7,138 nucleotides of DNA from an uncultured Spirochaetaceae bacterium (GCA_902772605.1 CACYBG010000087.1:1-7138), one strand, 5' to 3'; shown: positions 1 through 6,241, numbered from the stretch's first letter. The notes: generated by a model from the sequence alone, not told the origin. Translations and numbers: made by a program.

Positions 1-1323
1 CTTGAGAGCGGAGACATATTCTCGAACACGAAAATCTACAACGGCATAAGGAACCTTTACAACACCCAGTATTTCTCACAGGTATATCCTGAAGTCGTTC
101 CTGGCTCAGAAGAAAACCTGCTGGACGTCATCATCGACGTAAGCGAGCAGAGTACGACCACCCTTGATTTCGGCGTTACCTTCAGCGGCGTTGCAGATCC
201 GGATCAGTTCCCGGTATCGCTTTTTGCAAAGATTCAGGATTCAAACCTGTTCGGAACCGGAAAGTCCATTTCTGCAGGACTTCAGCTTTCAACCGACGCC
301 CAGTCGCTTTCTTTGGGATACGGCGAAAACTGGATGTTCGGACAGCCGATAAGCAATTCGCTTTCATTGAGCTATTCCCATTCAAATCAGACTGCATCAA
401 GGCTTTTCGTACTTCCCGACGGAAACGTGGATTCATCCGGATACTACATGGAATATCAGCAGCATGAGTTCAACCTCAGCGACTCCATAGGACGCCGTTG
501 GACTCCGGATTTTGCAATTCTTACCCTGGCGGGAGGAATTTCCGGAAGCCTCATAAACAACATCTACGACACTTCGCTCTATACGCCTTACGATGCCGAT
601 GTCAGCGATTTCAGCAACAACTGGGAGCCCAGAAACTCACTCTTCCTTTCTTTCTCGATGGACGGAAGGAACAACAGCTACGATCCTTCGACGGGATGGT
701 TCCTGAGCCAGCGACTGACATGGTACGGACTTTTGCCCAAGGGAATCTTCCCGTTTGCCAAGGATTGGGGTGAATCGGAATTCTTCCTCAGGACCGATAC
801 AAAATTCGAGAAGTATTTCCAGCTTGCAAACGTTCCCGTGTCCGAAAATTGGGCTTTCCAGCTGAACCTCATGCTTTACTCAGGGCTTTCGTTCCAGTTC
901 CCGGTTGCTGACTCTACGATAAAGCAGTCCAATCAGCTTTACATAGACGGACTTTTCAACGGACGAGGCTGGTCAATCTATAATTACGACGAAGGACGTG
1001 GACGCGCACTTTGGAACAATACCATAGAGCTCAGATGGCCGGTGGTTCCTGGAATCCTTGCATTGGATGCATTCTTCGACGCTTCTATGATAAAGGATGA
1101 TCCTTCACAGGTATTCACGGATTTCGGAAACTTCAACGACTGGTACTTCAGCTACGGTCCAAGCCTGCGCTTCTGCATACAGCAGTTCCCTCTGAGGCTC
1201 CTGTTCGTAAGCAAGTTCCAGCTTTCAAGGGATGGAGTAGTGTTCAAGGATAAGTACGGCAGCGTAACCGACTGGTTTAAGAGTTGGGATGTGGTCCTTT
1301 CATTCAACATCGCCAACAAATGA
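1..1323 (+). CDS. bamA: Outer membrane protein assembly factor BamA, C-terminal part (5' end outside window)
   Basis: The reading frame is open from base 1 to a TGA at 1321-1323, giving 440 residues of a protein whose start lies upstream. Residues 1 to about 50 look like the end of the last POTRA domain (NLYNTQYFSQVY followed by the strand LLDVIIDVSEQ). The rest alternates polar and hydrophobic or aromatic residues, as in a 16-stranded Omp85 barrel, with the typical barrel entry (LDFGVTFSG) and the NLFGTGKS turn. The loop-6 motif, usually (V/I)RG(F/Y), appears as GRGW at residues 321-324. BamA is the central outer-membrane subunit of the BAM complex, which folds and inserts beta-barrel proteins. 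The protein ends LSFNIANK, so the last aromatic residue is five from the C-terminus rather than terminal. The skp-like gene downstream supports the assignment. A TamA-like Omp85 protein is the main alternative but is less likely beside skp. Confidence 0.93.
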   Translation, partial: LESGDIFSNTKIYNGIRNLYNTQYFSQVYPEVVPGSEENLLDVIIDVSEQSTTTLDFGVTFSGVADPDQFPVSLFAKIQDSNLFGTGKSISAGLQLSTDAQSLSLGYGENWMFGQPISNSLSLSYSHSNQTASRLFVLPDGNVDSSGYYMEYQQHEFNLSDSIGRRWTPDFAILTLAGGISGSLINNIYDTSLYTPYDADVSDFSNNWEPRNSLFLSFSMDGRNNSYDPSTGWFLSQRLTWYGLLPKGIFPFAKDWGESEFFLRTDTKFEKYFQLANVPVSENWAFQLNLMLYSGLSFQFPVADSTIKQSNQLYIDGLFNGRGWSIYNYDEGRGRALWNNTIELRWPVVPGILALDAFFDASMIKDDPSQVFTDFGNFNDWYFSYGPSLRFCIQQFPLRLLFVSKFQLSRDGVVFKDKYGSVTDWFKSWDVVLSFNIANK

Positions 1324-1539
1324 TTCGGAAAATTCCGGTTCCGGCCCTTGATTCGGGACTCGGATTATCGGTAATATGTAAGCTCCGTGGGTTTCGTCTG
1401 AGCCTTTGTGCCGGCCTGAACTGCGGGCTTAACTTTGAAAACAAACGGTTTAAGGTCTGCGTTTATCGGACTTCTAAGCCGACGGCAGTTTTCCGGGATG
1501 TCCATCCAATGGCTGTTCGGATGCTGCCTGGGGGACTTT

Positions 1540-1562
1540 GATTAATGCTTCCCGTATTAATC
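1540..1562 (+). repeat. Short inverted repeat upstream of skp
   Basis: GATTAAT (1540-1546) and ATTAATC (1556-1562) are perfect inverted copies. In RNA the stem extends inward by a G-U and a C-G pair, leaving a 5-nt loop (TTCCC). No T-run follows, so it is not an intrinsic terminator. It could be an operator or an mRNA processing or stability hairpin within a bamA-skp transcript; the sequence does not decide. Confidence 0.45.
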
Positions 1563-1567
1563 GGAGG

Positions 1568-1586
1568 TTCCCTGGATTTCCAGGAA
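1568..1586 (+). repeat. Small hairpin about 40 nt upstream of the skp start
   Basis: CCTGGA (1571-1576) and TCCAGG (1579-1584) are perfect inverted copies, forming a stem with an ATTT loop in RNA. Two further T-A pairs are possible across one bulged C. A run of six A residues follows (1585-1590), the wrong base for a + strand terminator. It lies in the leader just ahead of the skp ribosome binding site (AGGAG 1617-1621), so an effect on mRNA stability or translation is possible but unproven. Confidence 0.35.
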
Positions 1587-1627
1587 AAAAGGTTTCATGG
1601 CCTTTTGAAAGAGATTAGGAGTATGAC

Positions 1628-2167
1628 ATGAGAAAGATCATCAAGAAAATGGCATTGATTCTTGCACTTGCCATGACTGGATTCTGCTCTGAAGTTTTCG
1701 CACAGCAGCAGATTACGAAATTTGCAGTCGTCGATACGGCCCGCGTATATCAGGCTTACTACAAGAATTCCACAGCCGTCCGCAACTACGAAAGAAAAAG
1801 ACAGGAATTCCAGACGGAAATCGATAACGTAACGAGGGAAATCCAGAACCTCCACAACAGGAAGCTGGAATTCGACCGTAAGGGCGACAAGGCGAATTCT
1901 CAGGCGCTTGCAAAGCAGATCAGCGACAAGACGGCCTATCTGACCGAGTATACCCAGACAAAGAACGACGAACTTGAGAACCTCAAGAAGAGCCTTCAGA
2001 ATAACGATGCATTCTACAAGAAGCTCTATTCGACGATTCAGACCGTTGCTCAGAAGGGTGGATACAGCATGGTCATGAGCCTTCAGCAGGCAAATGCAAT
2101 CCTCTGGTACAGTCCATCAGTCGATTTGACCAACGAAGTTATCAGGGAACTCGGCCTCAGGCTTTAG
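1628..2167 (+). CDS. skp: Skp/OmpH family periplasmic outer-membrane-protein chaperone
   Basis: This encodes 179 residues, a usual length for the family. Residues 1-25 are a signal peptide (basic MRKIIKK, hydrophobic core, cleavage probably after VFA before QQQ). A cysteine at position 20 is preceded by Phe, a poor lipobox, so a soluble periplasmic protein is preferred over a lipoprotein. Residues 30-50 (KFAVVDTARVYQAYYKNS) are the conserved first strand and helix of OmpH proteins. Residues 50-125 form a long charged coiled coil rich in Lys, Glu, Gln and Asn, and the end returns to a short core (AILWYSPSVDLTNEVI). Skp trimers grip unfolded outer-membrane proteins and deliver them to BAM, matching the bamA gene upstream. 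The start is ATG 1628, with AGGAG at 1617-1621. An ATG at 1623 reaches a stop after two codons and is excluded. A strong terminator follows. Confidence 0.9.
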   Translation: MRKIIKKMALILALAMTGFCSEVFAQQQITKFAVVDTARVYQAYYKNSTAVRNYERKRQEFQTEIDNVTREIQNLHNRKLEFDRKGDKANSQALAKQISDKTAYLTEYTQTKNDELENLKKSLQNNDAFYKKLYSTIQTVAQKGGYSMVMSLQQANAILWYSPSVDLTNEVIRELGLRL

Positions 2168-2220
2168 TTCCTGAATGGACGCTGGATAATCCGAATACGG
2201 AAAATCAGTGTTAAATAGAA

Positions 2221-2247
2221 GATCGGGTGCATCTAAGGCATCCGATT
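2221..2247 (+). repeat. Stable hairpin in the skp-mutS gap
   Basis: ATCGGGTGC (2222-2230) and GCATCCGAT (2238-2246) pair over nine positions with one G-U and a 7-nt loop (ATCTAAG); an outer G-U pair is possible at 2221/2247. No T-run follows, so it is not a terminator by itself. It sits just upstream of the real terminator and could protect the skp mRNA 3' end. GGGTGCATC at 2225-2233 recurs just after mutS (5012-5020). Confidence 0.5.
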
Positions 2248-2251
2248 AAGC

Positions 2252-2304
2252 AGGTTTCTGCGGACCTTTTGTTTTCAGAAGGCATACCCAGAAACCTTTT
2301 TTTT
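2252..2304 (+). terminator. Rho-independent terminator after skp
   Basis: AGGTTTCTG (2252-2260) pairs perfectly with CAGAAACCT (2289-2297), and eight T residues follow directly (2297-2304). The 28-nt interior can itself fold (CCTTTT 2265-2270 with AGAAGG 2277-2282), giving a long stem with an internal loop. This should end the skp transcript and separate mutS from it. Confidence 0.85.
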
Positions 2305-2306
2305 GC

Positions 2307-2359
2307 TATAGGCAATCTCTAAAAGGTCATTTAAAGTGAATTCTTAGGGATTGCCTATA
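2307..2359. repeat. 16-bp near-perfect inverted repeat overlapping the mutS promoter
   Basis: The left arm TATAGGCAATCTCTAA (2307-2322) and right arm TTAGGGATTGCCTATA (2344-2359) are reverse complements at 15 of 16 positions, and the one difference would be a G-U pair in RNA. The spacer is 21 nt. The left arm begins three bases after the T-run of the skp terminator. The right arm ends inside the TATAAT box assigned to mutS. No T-run follows, so a second terminator is unlikely. Candidates are an operator for a dimeric regulator, a small non-autonomous transposable element (53 bp, TA at both outer ends), or a chromosomal repeat family. Confidence 0.7.
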
Positions 2360-2361
2360 AT
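2356..2361 (+). promoter_or_regulatory. Likely mutS -10 box (TATAAT)
   Basis: A perfect TATAAT lies 32 nt upstream of the mutS ATG, with an expected start of transcription near 2368 and a leader of about 26 nt. It comes after the skp terminator, where a new promoter is needed. No good -35 exists at 16-18 nt (AAAGTG at the 17-nt position), so the promoter would be weak or dependent on an activator. The right arm of the inverted repeat covers four of the six bases. Confidence 0.6.
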
Positions 2362-2393
2362 CTGGAAGACGACAGATTGAAGGTTTGTGCACG

Positions 2394-5012
2394 ATGGCGG
2401 AAGATACACCTCTTTTTTTGCAGTACAGGGGAATAAAGGCTCAGTATCCCAACGAGATACTTTTTTTCAGACTCGGTGATTTTTATGAAATGTTCGATGA
2501 CGAGGCGGAGGAGGTTTCGCGGCTTCTGAACCTTACGCTGACCCACAGGGGCGACAGGAAGATGTGCGGCATACCTTACCATGCATCCAAGGTTTACATT
2601 GCCAGGCTGCTCAGGCTCGGAAAGAAGATTGCAATAGCGGAACAGGTCGGCGAGATTGCACATGGAAAGGGGCTTACCGAACGCAAGGTTATTGAAGTCA
2701 TTACCCCGGGAACCGCAGTCGAAAGCGAATATCTTGACGGAGGCGTAAGCAGCTATCTTGCATCGGTTTATACCTGTCGCAGTCAGTGCGGATTTTCATA
2801 CATAGACGTTACGACCGGAGAATTCAGGGCTACTTCATTTCCGTCGGACAGGCTTTCCGAAAACCTTCCGAAGGAAATAGGACGATGCAGCCCCAAGGAA
2901 CTGATACTTCCCGATTCGATGAAGGATAATCCCGTTGTCAGGCAGATACTGGAGTCGAATCCGGGAATCGCCGTCTCATATTATCCAGATTGGAATTTCA
3001 ATGCGGAACTTTCATACAGGAGGCTTTTGAAGCAGTTCGGTACCGTGAACCTGAAGTCCTTCTCGCTTGAAGAGGATTCTCCTGAAATTCCACCCGCGGG
3101 CTTTCTGCTCGATTACCTTGAAAAGACCACGAACACTGTTTCTCCTCACGTAAAGGGCATATCGGTTTACCATGACAGCCAGTACCTCATAATGGACGAT
3201 TCATCCAGAAAAAACCTTGAGGTCATGAGTAACCTTCGGGACGGAGGAAGTCACTTTACGCTGCTTGAATGCGTCAACCATACCAGGACGGCGATGGGCA
3301 GCAGGCTCCTGCGTGAATGGCTCATGTTCCCGCTTGCATCCCGCAAAGAGATTCTGGAAAGGCAGGATCACGTACAGGTTTTTTACGGCGACAGGACGCT
3401 CCTTCACAGGGTAAGGGAAATGCTCAACGGAATACTGGACATTGAACGCCTTGCCGGACGCATTGCAATGGAAAGGGCTCATGCAAAGGACCTTCAGGCG
3501 CTCAGGCTTTCCCTGGAACTTTGGATCAAGGCCCAGGGCATACTCGGTCCCCTGAATTTTTCGTCATGCAGCTCGGAACCGGCAATGCAGATTATCGACA
3601 TGATAAGAAGCTCCATAATCGACGATCCGTCCACATCGCTGACCGACGGAGGCATAATCAGGGACGGCTGGTCTGAGGAGCTGGACCGCTGGAAGAACGT
3701 GCAGAAGAATTTCAACGGCATACTTGAAGAATACCTTGAGGAGGAGAAGTCTGCCACCGGAATTCAGAACCTAAGGATAAGGAACAGCGGCAACATGGGG
3801 TACTTCCTTGAAGTGACCAGGGGAAAGGCCGACATGGTGCCGGAACACTTCATACTCAGGAAGGCCCTTGTAAATGCCGACCGCTATACGACCGCACGAC
3901 TGCGTGAACTTGAACAGAGCCTGAACGAGTCGGATGCAAGGATACTTGAACTTGAGAGGGACCTTTTCATCGAGGTCAGGTCCAAACTCAGGGAATACGT
4001 TCCATACCTGCAGGAACTGTCCGGTGAGATTGCCTATGCCGACGTTACGTCTTCATTTGCACAGGCTGCAATCATACATTCCTGGGTTAGGCCGGAATTT
4101 ACGGACTCTCAGGTCATGGAGATAAGGGACGGAAGGCATCCGGTCGTAGAAAGTCACCTTCCGACGGGCGAATTCGTGCCCAACGACCTGAACCTTGCGT
4201 GCAACGACTCCGATTCCGAGTTCTTTGCCCTGATTACCGGACCGAACATGGCAGGAAAAAGCACTTTCCTCAGGCAGAACGCACTCATTGTACTGCTTGC
4301 CCAGACCGGAAGCTTCGTTCCCTGTTCATCCGCAAGGCTTGGAATCGTTGACAGGATATTCTGCCGCGTGGGTGCCAGCGACAATCTTGCACGCGGAGAA
4401 TCCACCTTCCTTGTGGAGATGACTGAGACGGCTCACATACTCAGGTCTGCCACCGAAAAATCCCTTGTCATAATGGATGAAGTCGGACGCGGAACGAGCA
4501 CTGAAGACGGACTTTCGATAGCATGGGCGGTAAGCGAATACCTCCTGGACAGGATAAAGGCGAAGACCCTTTTTGCAACCCACTATCATGAACTTACGAG
4601 GATGGAGCATCCGAAGCTTGTGAAGCTGTGCATGGCGGTGGATGAAAGTGGCGGGGGAATCTCTTTCCTCAGGAAGGTCGTTCACGGGGCGGCTGAAAAC
4701 AGCTACGGAATCCACGTTGCGTCCCTTGCCGGCGTACCTCAGCCCGTAATAGACCGTGCAAAGGTGATTTTGGACCGCATACAGGGGGATGCAATGAAAA
4801 AGGACTCCATACCGGCATCCCCGATTCCCGAGGAAAAGCCCCGGGAAGAAAAGAAGCCTTCTGCCAATCCTGCAGAATCCTGGACCGGAGCACTGTTCAG
4901 CGACGAGGAGATGATACTGGAAGAAATCCTTTCGATGAACCTTGACTCAACGACTCCGATGCAGGCACTTCAGTCCGTTGCAAGATGGAAGGCGACACTT
5001 TCCGGCCGTTAG
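2394..5012 (+). CDS. mutS: DNA mismatch repair ATPase MutS
   Basis: This encodes 872 residues, close to E. coli MutS (853). The mismatch-reading Phe-X-Glu motif is FYE at residues 30-32 (LGDFYEMF). The connector, lever and clamp regions follow. The C-terminal ABC-type ATPase is intact: Walker A GPNMAGKST at 616-624, signature STFLVEM, Walker B LVIMDEVGRGTST at 691-703, and the switch histidines ATHYHELT from 728. The tail (EILSMNLDSTTPMQALQSVARWK) matches the oligomerisation segment of long MutS proteins, and ALFSDEE just before it sits where a clamp-binding motif is often found. MutS dimers bind mispairs and recruit MutL. ATG 2394 is preferred, with GAAGG at 2379-2383. An in-frame TTG at 2385 would add three residues but lies only one base from that site. 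MutS2 is excluded by the FYE motif and overall architecture. Confidence 0.97.
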   Translation: MAEDTPLFLQYRGIKAQYPNEILFFRLGDFYEMFDDEAEEVSRLLNLTLTHRGDRKMCGIPYHASKVYIARLLRLGKKIAIAEQVGEIAHGKGLTERKVIEVITPGTAVESEYLDGGVSSYLASVYTCRSQCGFSYIDVTTGEFRATSFPSDRLSENLPKEIGRCSPKELILPDSMKDNPVVRQILESNPGIAVSYYPDWNFNAELSYRRLLKQFGTVNLKSFSLEEDSPEIPPAGFLLDYLEKTTNTVSPHVKGISVYHDSQYLIMDDSSRKNLEVMSNLRDGGSHFTLLECVNHTRTAMGSRLLREWLMFPLASRKEILERQDHVQVFYGDRTLLHRVREMLNGILDIERLAGRIAMERAHAKDLQALRLSLELWIKAQGILGPLNFSSCSSEPAMQIIDMIRSSIIDDPSTSLTDGGIIRDGWSEELDRWKNVQKNFNGILEEYLEEEKSATGIQNLRIRNSGNMGYFLEVTRGKADMVPEHFILRKALVNADRYTTARLRELEQSLNESDARILELERDLFIEVRSKLREYVPYLQELSGEIAYADVTSSFAQAAIIHSWVRPEFTDSQVMEIRDGRHPVVESHLPTGEFVPNDLNLACNDSDSEFFALITGPNMAGKSTFLRQNALIVLLAQTGSFVPCSSARLGIVDRIFCRVGASDNLARGESTFLVEMTETAHILRSATEKSLVIMDEVGRGTSTEDGLSIAWAVSEYLLDRIKAKTLFATHYHELTRMEHPKLVKLCMAVDESGGGISFLRKVVHGAAENSYGIHVASLAGVPQPVIDRAKVILDRIQGDAMKKDSIPASPIPEEKPREEKKPSANPAESWTGALFSDEEMILEEILSMNLDSTTPMQALQSVARWKATLSGR

Positions 5013-5021
5013 GGTGCATCA

Positions 5022-5105
5022 GGAAATCCGTGCGGGCCATGTTGACGGATGCAAATCATGGCATACTTTGTCCTGAAATTTTTGCCTTACGGATGTTTCC
5101 TTTTT
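5022..5105 (+). terminator. Possible weak terminator or alternative-pairing region after mutS
   Basis: GGAAATCCGT (5022-5031) can pair with ACGGATGTTTCC (5089-5100), leaving a 2-nt bulge, and five T residues follow (5101-5105). The loop is long (57 nt). ATCCGT (5026-5031) can instead pair with a second ACGGAT at 5045-5050, and GCCATG (5036-5041) with CATGGC (5057-5062). No compact terminator was found after mutS, so readthrough into the next gene is possible. Confidence 0.3.
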
Positions 5106-5110
5106 ACAGT
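5082..5110 (+). promoter_or_regulatory. Candidate promoter for the first small secreted-protein gene
   Basis: TTGCCT (5082-5087) and TACAGT (5105-5110) are separated by 17 nt, and each matches the sigma-70 consensus at four of six positions. It would give a leader of about 25 nt to the start codon. It overlaps the possible terminator stem, so confidence is low. Confidence 0.3.
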
Positions 5111-5143
5111 TAGATTGTTTTGTGTTTATTGGGAGGAATCATG

Positions 5144-5596
5144 ATGAAGAAACTTTTTGCAGCCCTTGCAGTCCTGCTTGCGGTATCGACATCTGCCTTT
5201 GCTTTGGATGACGGGGACATTTCATCTCCAGTTCTGTTTACCGAGGGAGTGTCCCGTGCAGATTTTGACGCCGACATGCGCAGTCACGACGCCCTGGATG
5301 ACGTTGCGTCCATCGTTGCTCAGGCACTGGAGGAAAACGGAGTTCCGATTCCAGTTACGGACATCGACAGGGTTGATGAGAGGAGTTCCTCAAGCGACAG
5401 GGATTACGTCCACATCCGTAATTTCGTACTGTCAAACATCCCTGCCAAGGCAAGATCCGGCAGCGTATACCTTTCCATTGCCCTGATTGACTTCGATCAG
5501 GACGGCATTCTGTACGGCTGCGTCATGTTCGCCCATGTAAATTCCAGGAAGGACGTGAAGACTTATTCGTATGTTTTTGCAGCCGATGCAAACTGA
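5144..5596 (+). CDS. Small secreted protein of unknown function (paralogue of the next gene)
   Basis: This encodes 150 residues that I do not recognise. Residues 1-20 are a clear signal peptide (MKKLFAALAVLLAVSTSAFA, cleavage after SAFA), so the product is periplasmic or exported; there is no lipobox and no later membrane segment. The mature part is acidic at its start. It ends in a predicted beta-rich block: VYLSIALIDFDQDG followed from residue 125 by GxVxxAxVNxxK and then YxYV. The same block and the same SAFA site occur in the next gene, so the two look like a diverged tandem duplication. A strong GGGAGGA at 5131-5137 sits 7 nt (measured from GGAGG) before ATG 5144. ATG 5141, one codon earlier, is only 4 nt away and is the alternative start. 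No terminator is visible after the gene. Confidence 0.85.
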   Translation: MKKLFAALAVLLAVSTSAFALDDGDISSPVLFTEGVSRADFDADMRSHDALDDVASIVAQALEENGVPIPVTDIDRVDERSSSSDRDYVHIRNFVLSNIPAKARSGSVYLSIALIDFDQDGILYGCVMFAHVNSRKDVKTYSYVFAADAN

Positions 5597-5638
5597 ATGG
5601 AAATTCTGAAAAAAAATCAAAAACTACCCGTTTGGGGG

Positions 5639-5667
5639 GTGACATATTGAAGAAAAGGATTTATAAC
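5639..5667 (+). promoter_or_regulatory. Sigma-70-type promoter for the acidic secreted-protein gene
   Basis: GTGACA (5639-5644) and TATAAC (5662-5667) each match consensus at five of six positions and are exactly 17 nt apart. Transcription would start near 5674, giving a leader of about 38 nt that is AT-rich and includes a run of nine T residues before the ribosome binding site. This is the best complete promoter in the window and implies separate, probably strong, expression of the downstream gene. Confidence 0.65.
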
Positions 5668-5711
5668 GGAATTAAATTTAACAAATTTTTTTTTAAGGAA
5701 GGTGTAATGCC

Positions 5712-6170
5712 ATGAAAAAATTTCTTGCACTTGCTGCAGCTTTGGTAATCGGTTCCGTGTCAGCTTTCGCCTATGACTTCAGCGAAGAAGACATTGATAT
5801 CTTCCAGATCAACGAGCTTGGAACCCTGTCCTCAAAGCAGTTCAACCAGATTTGGGGCGACGACGGTGAAGAATTCGTTGAGTACATCGATGACGCAATG
5901 ACCGAGCGCGGTTACAGCGATGTCGATTATGACGTGATGAGCGAAGACGATTTCGAAGACATCGATGAAGAGGTTTTTGAATTCGCATCTGCAGAACTTG
6001 CTCAGCTGAAGGCCAAGAACGGCGTTTTCGTCTGCATAGTCACCCCTGATTTTGAGGATGATGAGGAATTTGACGACGATTTCTTCGGCTGGGTACTCCT
6101 TGCAAACGTGAACAAGTCCAAGGTCACCGACATGTATTACTATGTCATGGATTACGACACCGAAGACTGA
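5712..6170 (+). CDS. Small, extremely acidic secreted protein of unknown function
   Basis: This encodes 152 residues that I do not recognise. Residues 1-20 are a signal peptide (MKKFLALAAALVIGSVSAFA) with the same SAFA cleavage position as the gene before it. The mature protein has about 41 Asp or Glu and only about 6 Lys or Arg in 132 residues, with clusters such as EDDFEDIDEE and DFEDDEEFDDDFF. The C-terminal block aligns with the upstream protein without gaps over 21 positions (from G126, nine identities by eye: G, V, A, V, N, K, Y, Y, V), and KAKNG here matches KARSG there. Divalent-cation or cationic-ligand binding is a guess from charge alone. ATG 5712 is chosen with GAAGGTG at 5698-5704; ATG 5707 stops after two codons. 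It has its own promoter and terminator, so it is probably monocistronic. Confidence 0.87.
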   Translation: MKKFLALAAALVIGSVSAFAYDFSEEDIDIFQINELGTLSSKQFNQIWGDDGEEFVEYIDDAMTERGYSDVDYDVMSEDDFEDIDEEVFEFASAELAQLKAKNGVFVCIVTPDFEDDEEFDDDFFGWVLLANVNKSKVTDMYYYVMDYDTED

Positions 6171-6206
6171 TCGTACATCGACATTAGACCAAATGTAGTT
6201 TTTCAC

Positions 6207-6241
6207 GCTCCGTCACTTCTTGTTGTGGCGGGGCTTTTTTT
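6207..6241 (+). terminator. Rho-independent terminator after the acidic secreted-protein gene
   Basis: GCTCCGTCAC (6207-6216) pairs with GTGGCGGGGC (6225-6234) over ten positions with two G-U pairs and an 8-nt loop. Seven T residues follow (6235-6241). It lies 37 nt after the stop codon and closes the transcript. Confidence 0.9.

Larger units (their letters stand above)
1324..1627. other. bamA-skp intergenic spacer with no convincing gene
   Basis: This 304-nt gap has no recognisable gene, no T-tract terminator after bamA and no convincing -35/-10 pair. It contains two short inverted repeats close to skp, listed separately. A 73-codon frame starts at ATG 1320 overlapping the bamA stop (ATGA) and ends at 1541, but the product matches nothing I know. 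It also uses CGG for four of its six arginines, unlike the neighbours, which favour AGG and CGC/CGT. The lack of a terminator allows bamA and skp to be co-transcribed. Confidence 0.6.

Noticed and set aside
182..436. 84-codon frame on the - strand inside bamA
   Set aside because: It lies wholly opposite the conserved start of the BamA barrel; composition and lack of any motif mark it as a shadow.
1628..1702. Reading the skp N-terminus as a lipoprotein signal because of the Cys at residue 20
   Set aside because: Phe at the -1 position is a poor lipobox, and a normal cleavage site (VFA before QQQ) follows five residues later.
2385..2393. Upstream TTG start for mutS adding three residues
   Set aside because: It lies one base from the ribosome binding site, whereas ATG 2394 has better spacing and gives the normal MutS N-terminus.
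4326..4715. 129-codon frame on the - strand inside mutS
   Set aside because: It is fully antisense to the conserved ATPase domain, with no family resemblance; a shadow of mutS codon use.
5647..5715. 22-residue leader frame starting at TTG 5647 after a G-rich ribosome-binding-like site, its stop overlapping the ATG at 5712
   Set aside because: It overlaps a much better explanation, a GTGACA-17-TATAAC promoter whose transcript would begin near 5674, after this TTG. Its residues simply read out AT-rich promoter DNA.
6181..6203. Small AT hairpin ACATT/AATGT followed by T residues
   Set aside because: A 5-bp AT-rich stem is too weak to call when a 10-bp GC-rich terminator with a T7 tract lies immediately downstream.
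5832..6206. 124-codon frame on the - strand opposite the acidic secreted-protein gene
   Set aside because: It arises because GAT/GAC/GAA codons read in reverse give few stops. No ribosome binding site or signal supports it, and the + strand gene has a signal peptide, promoter and terminator.
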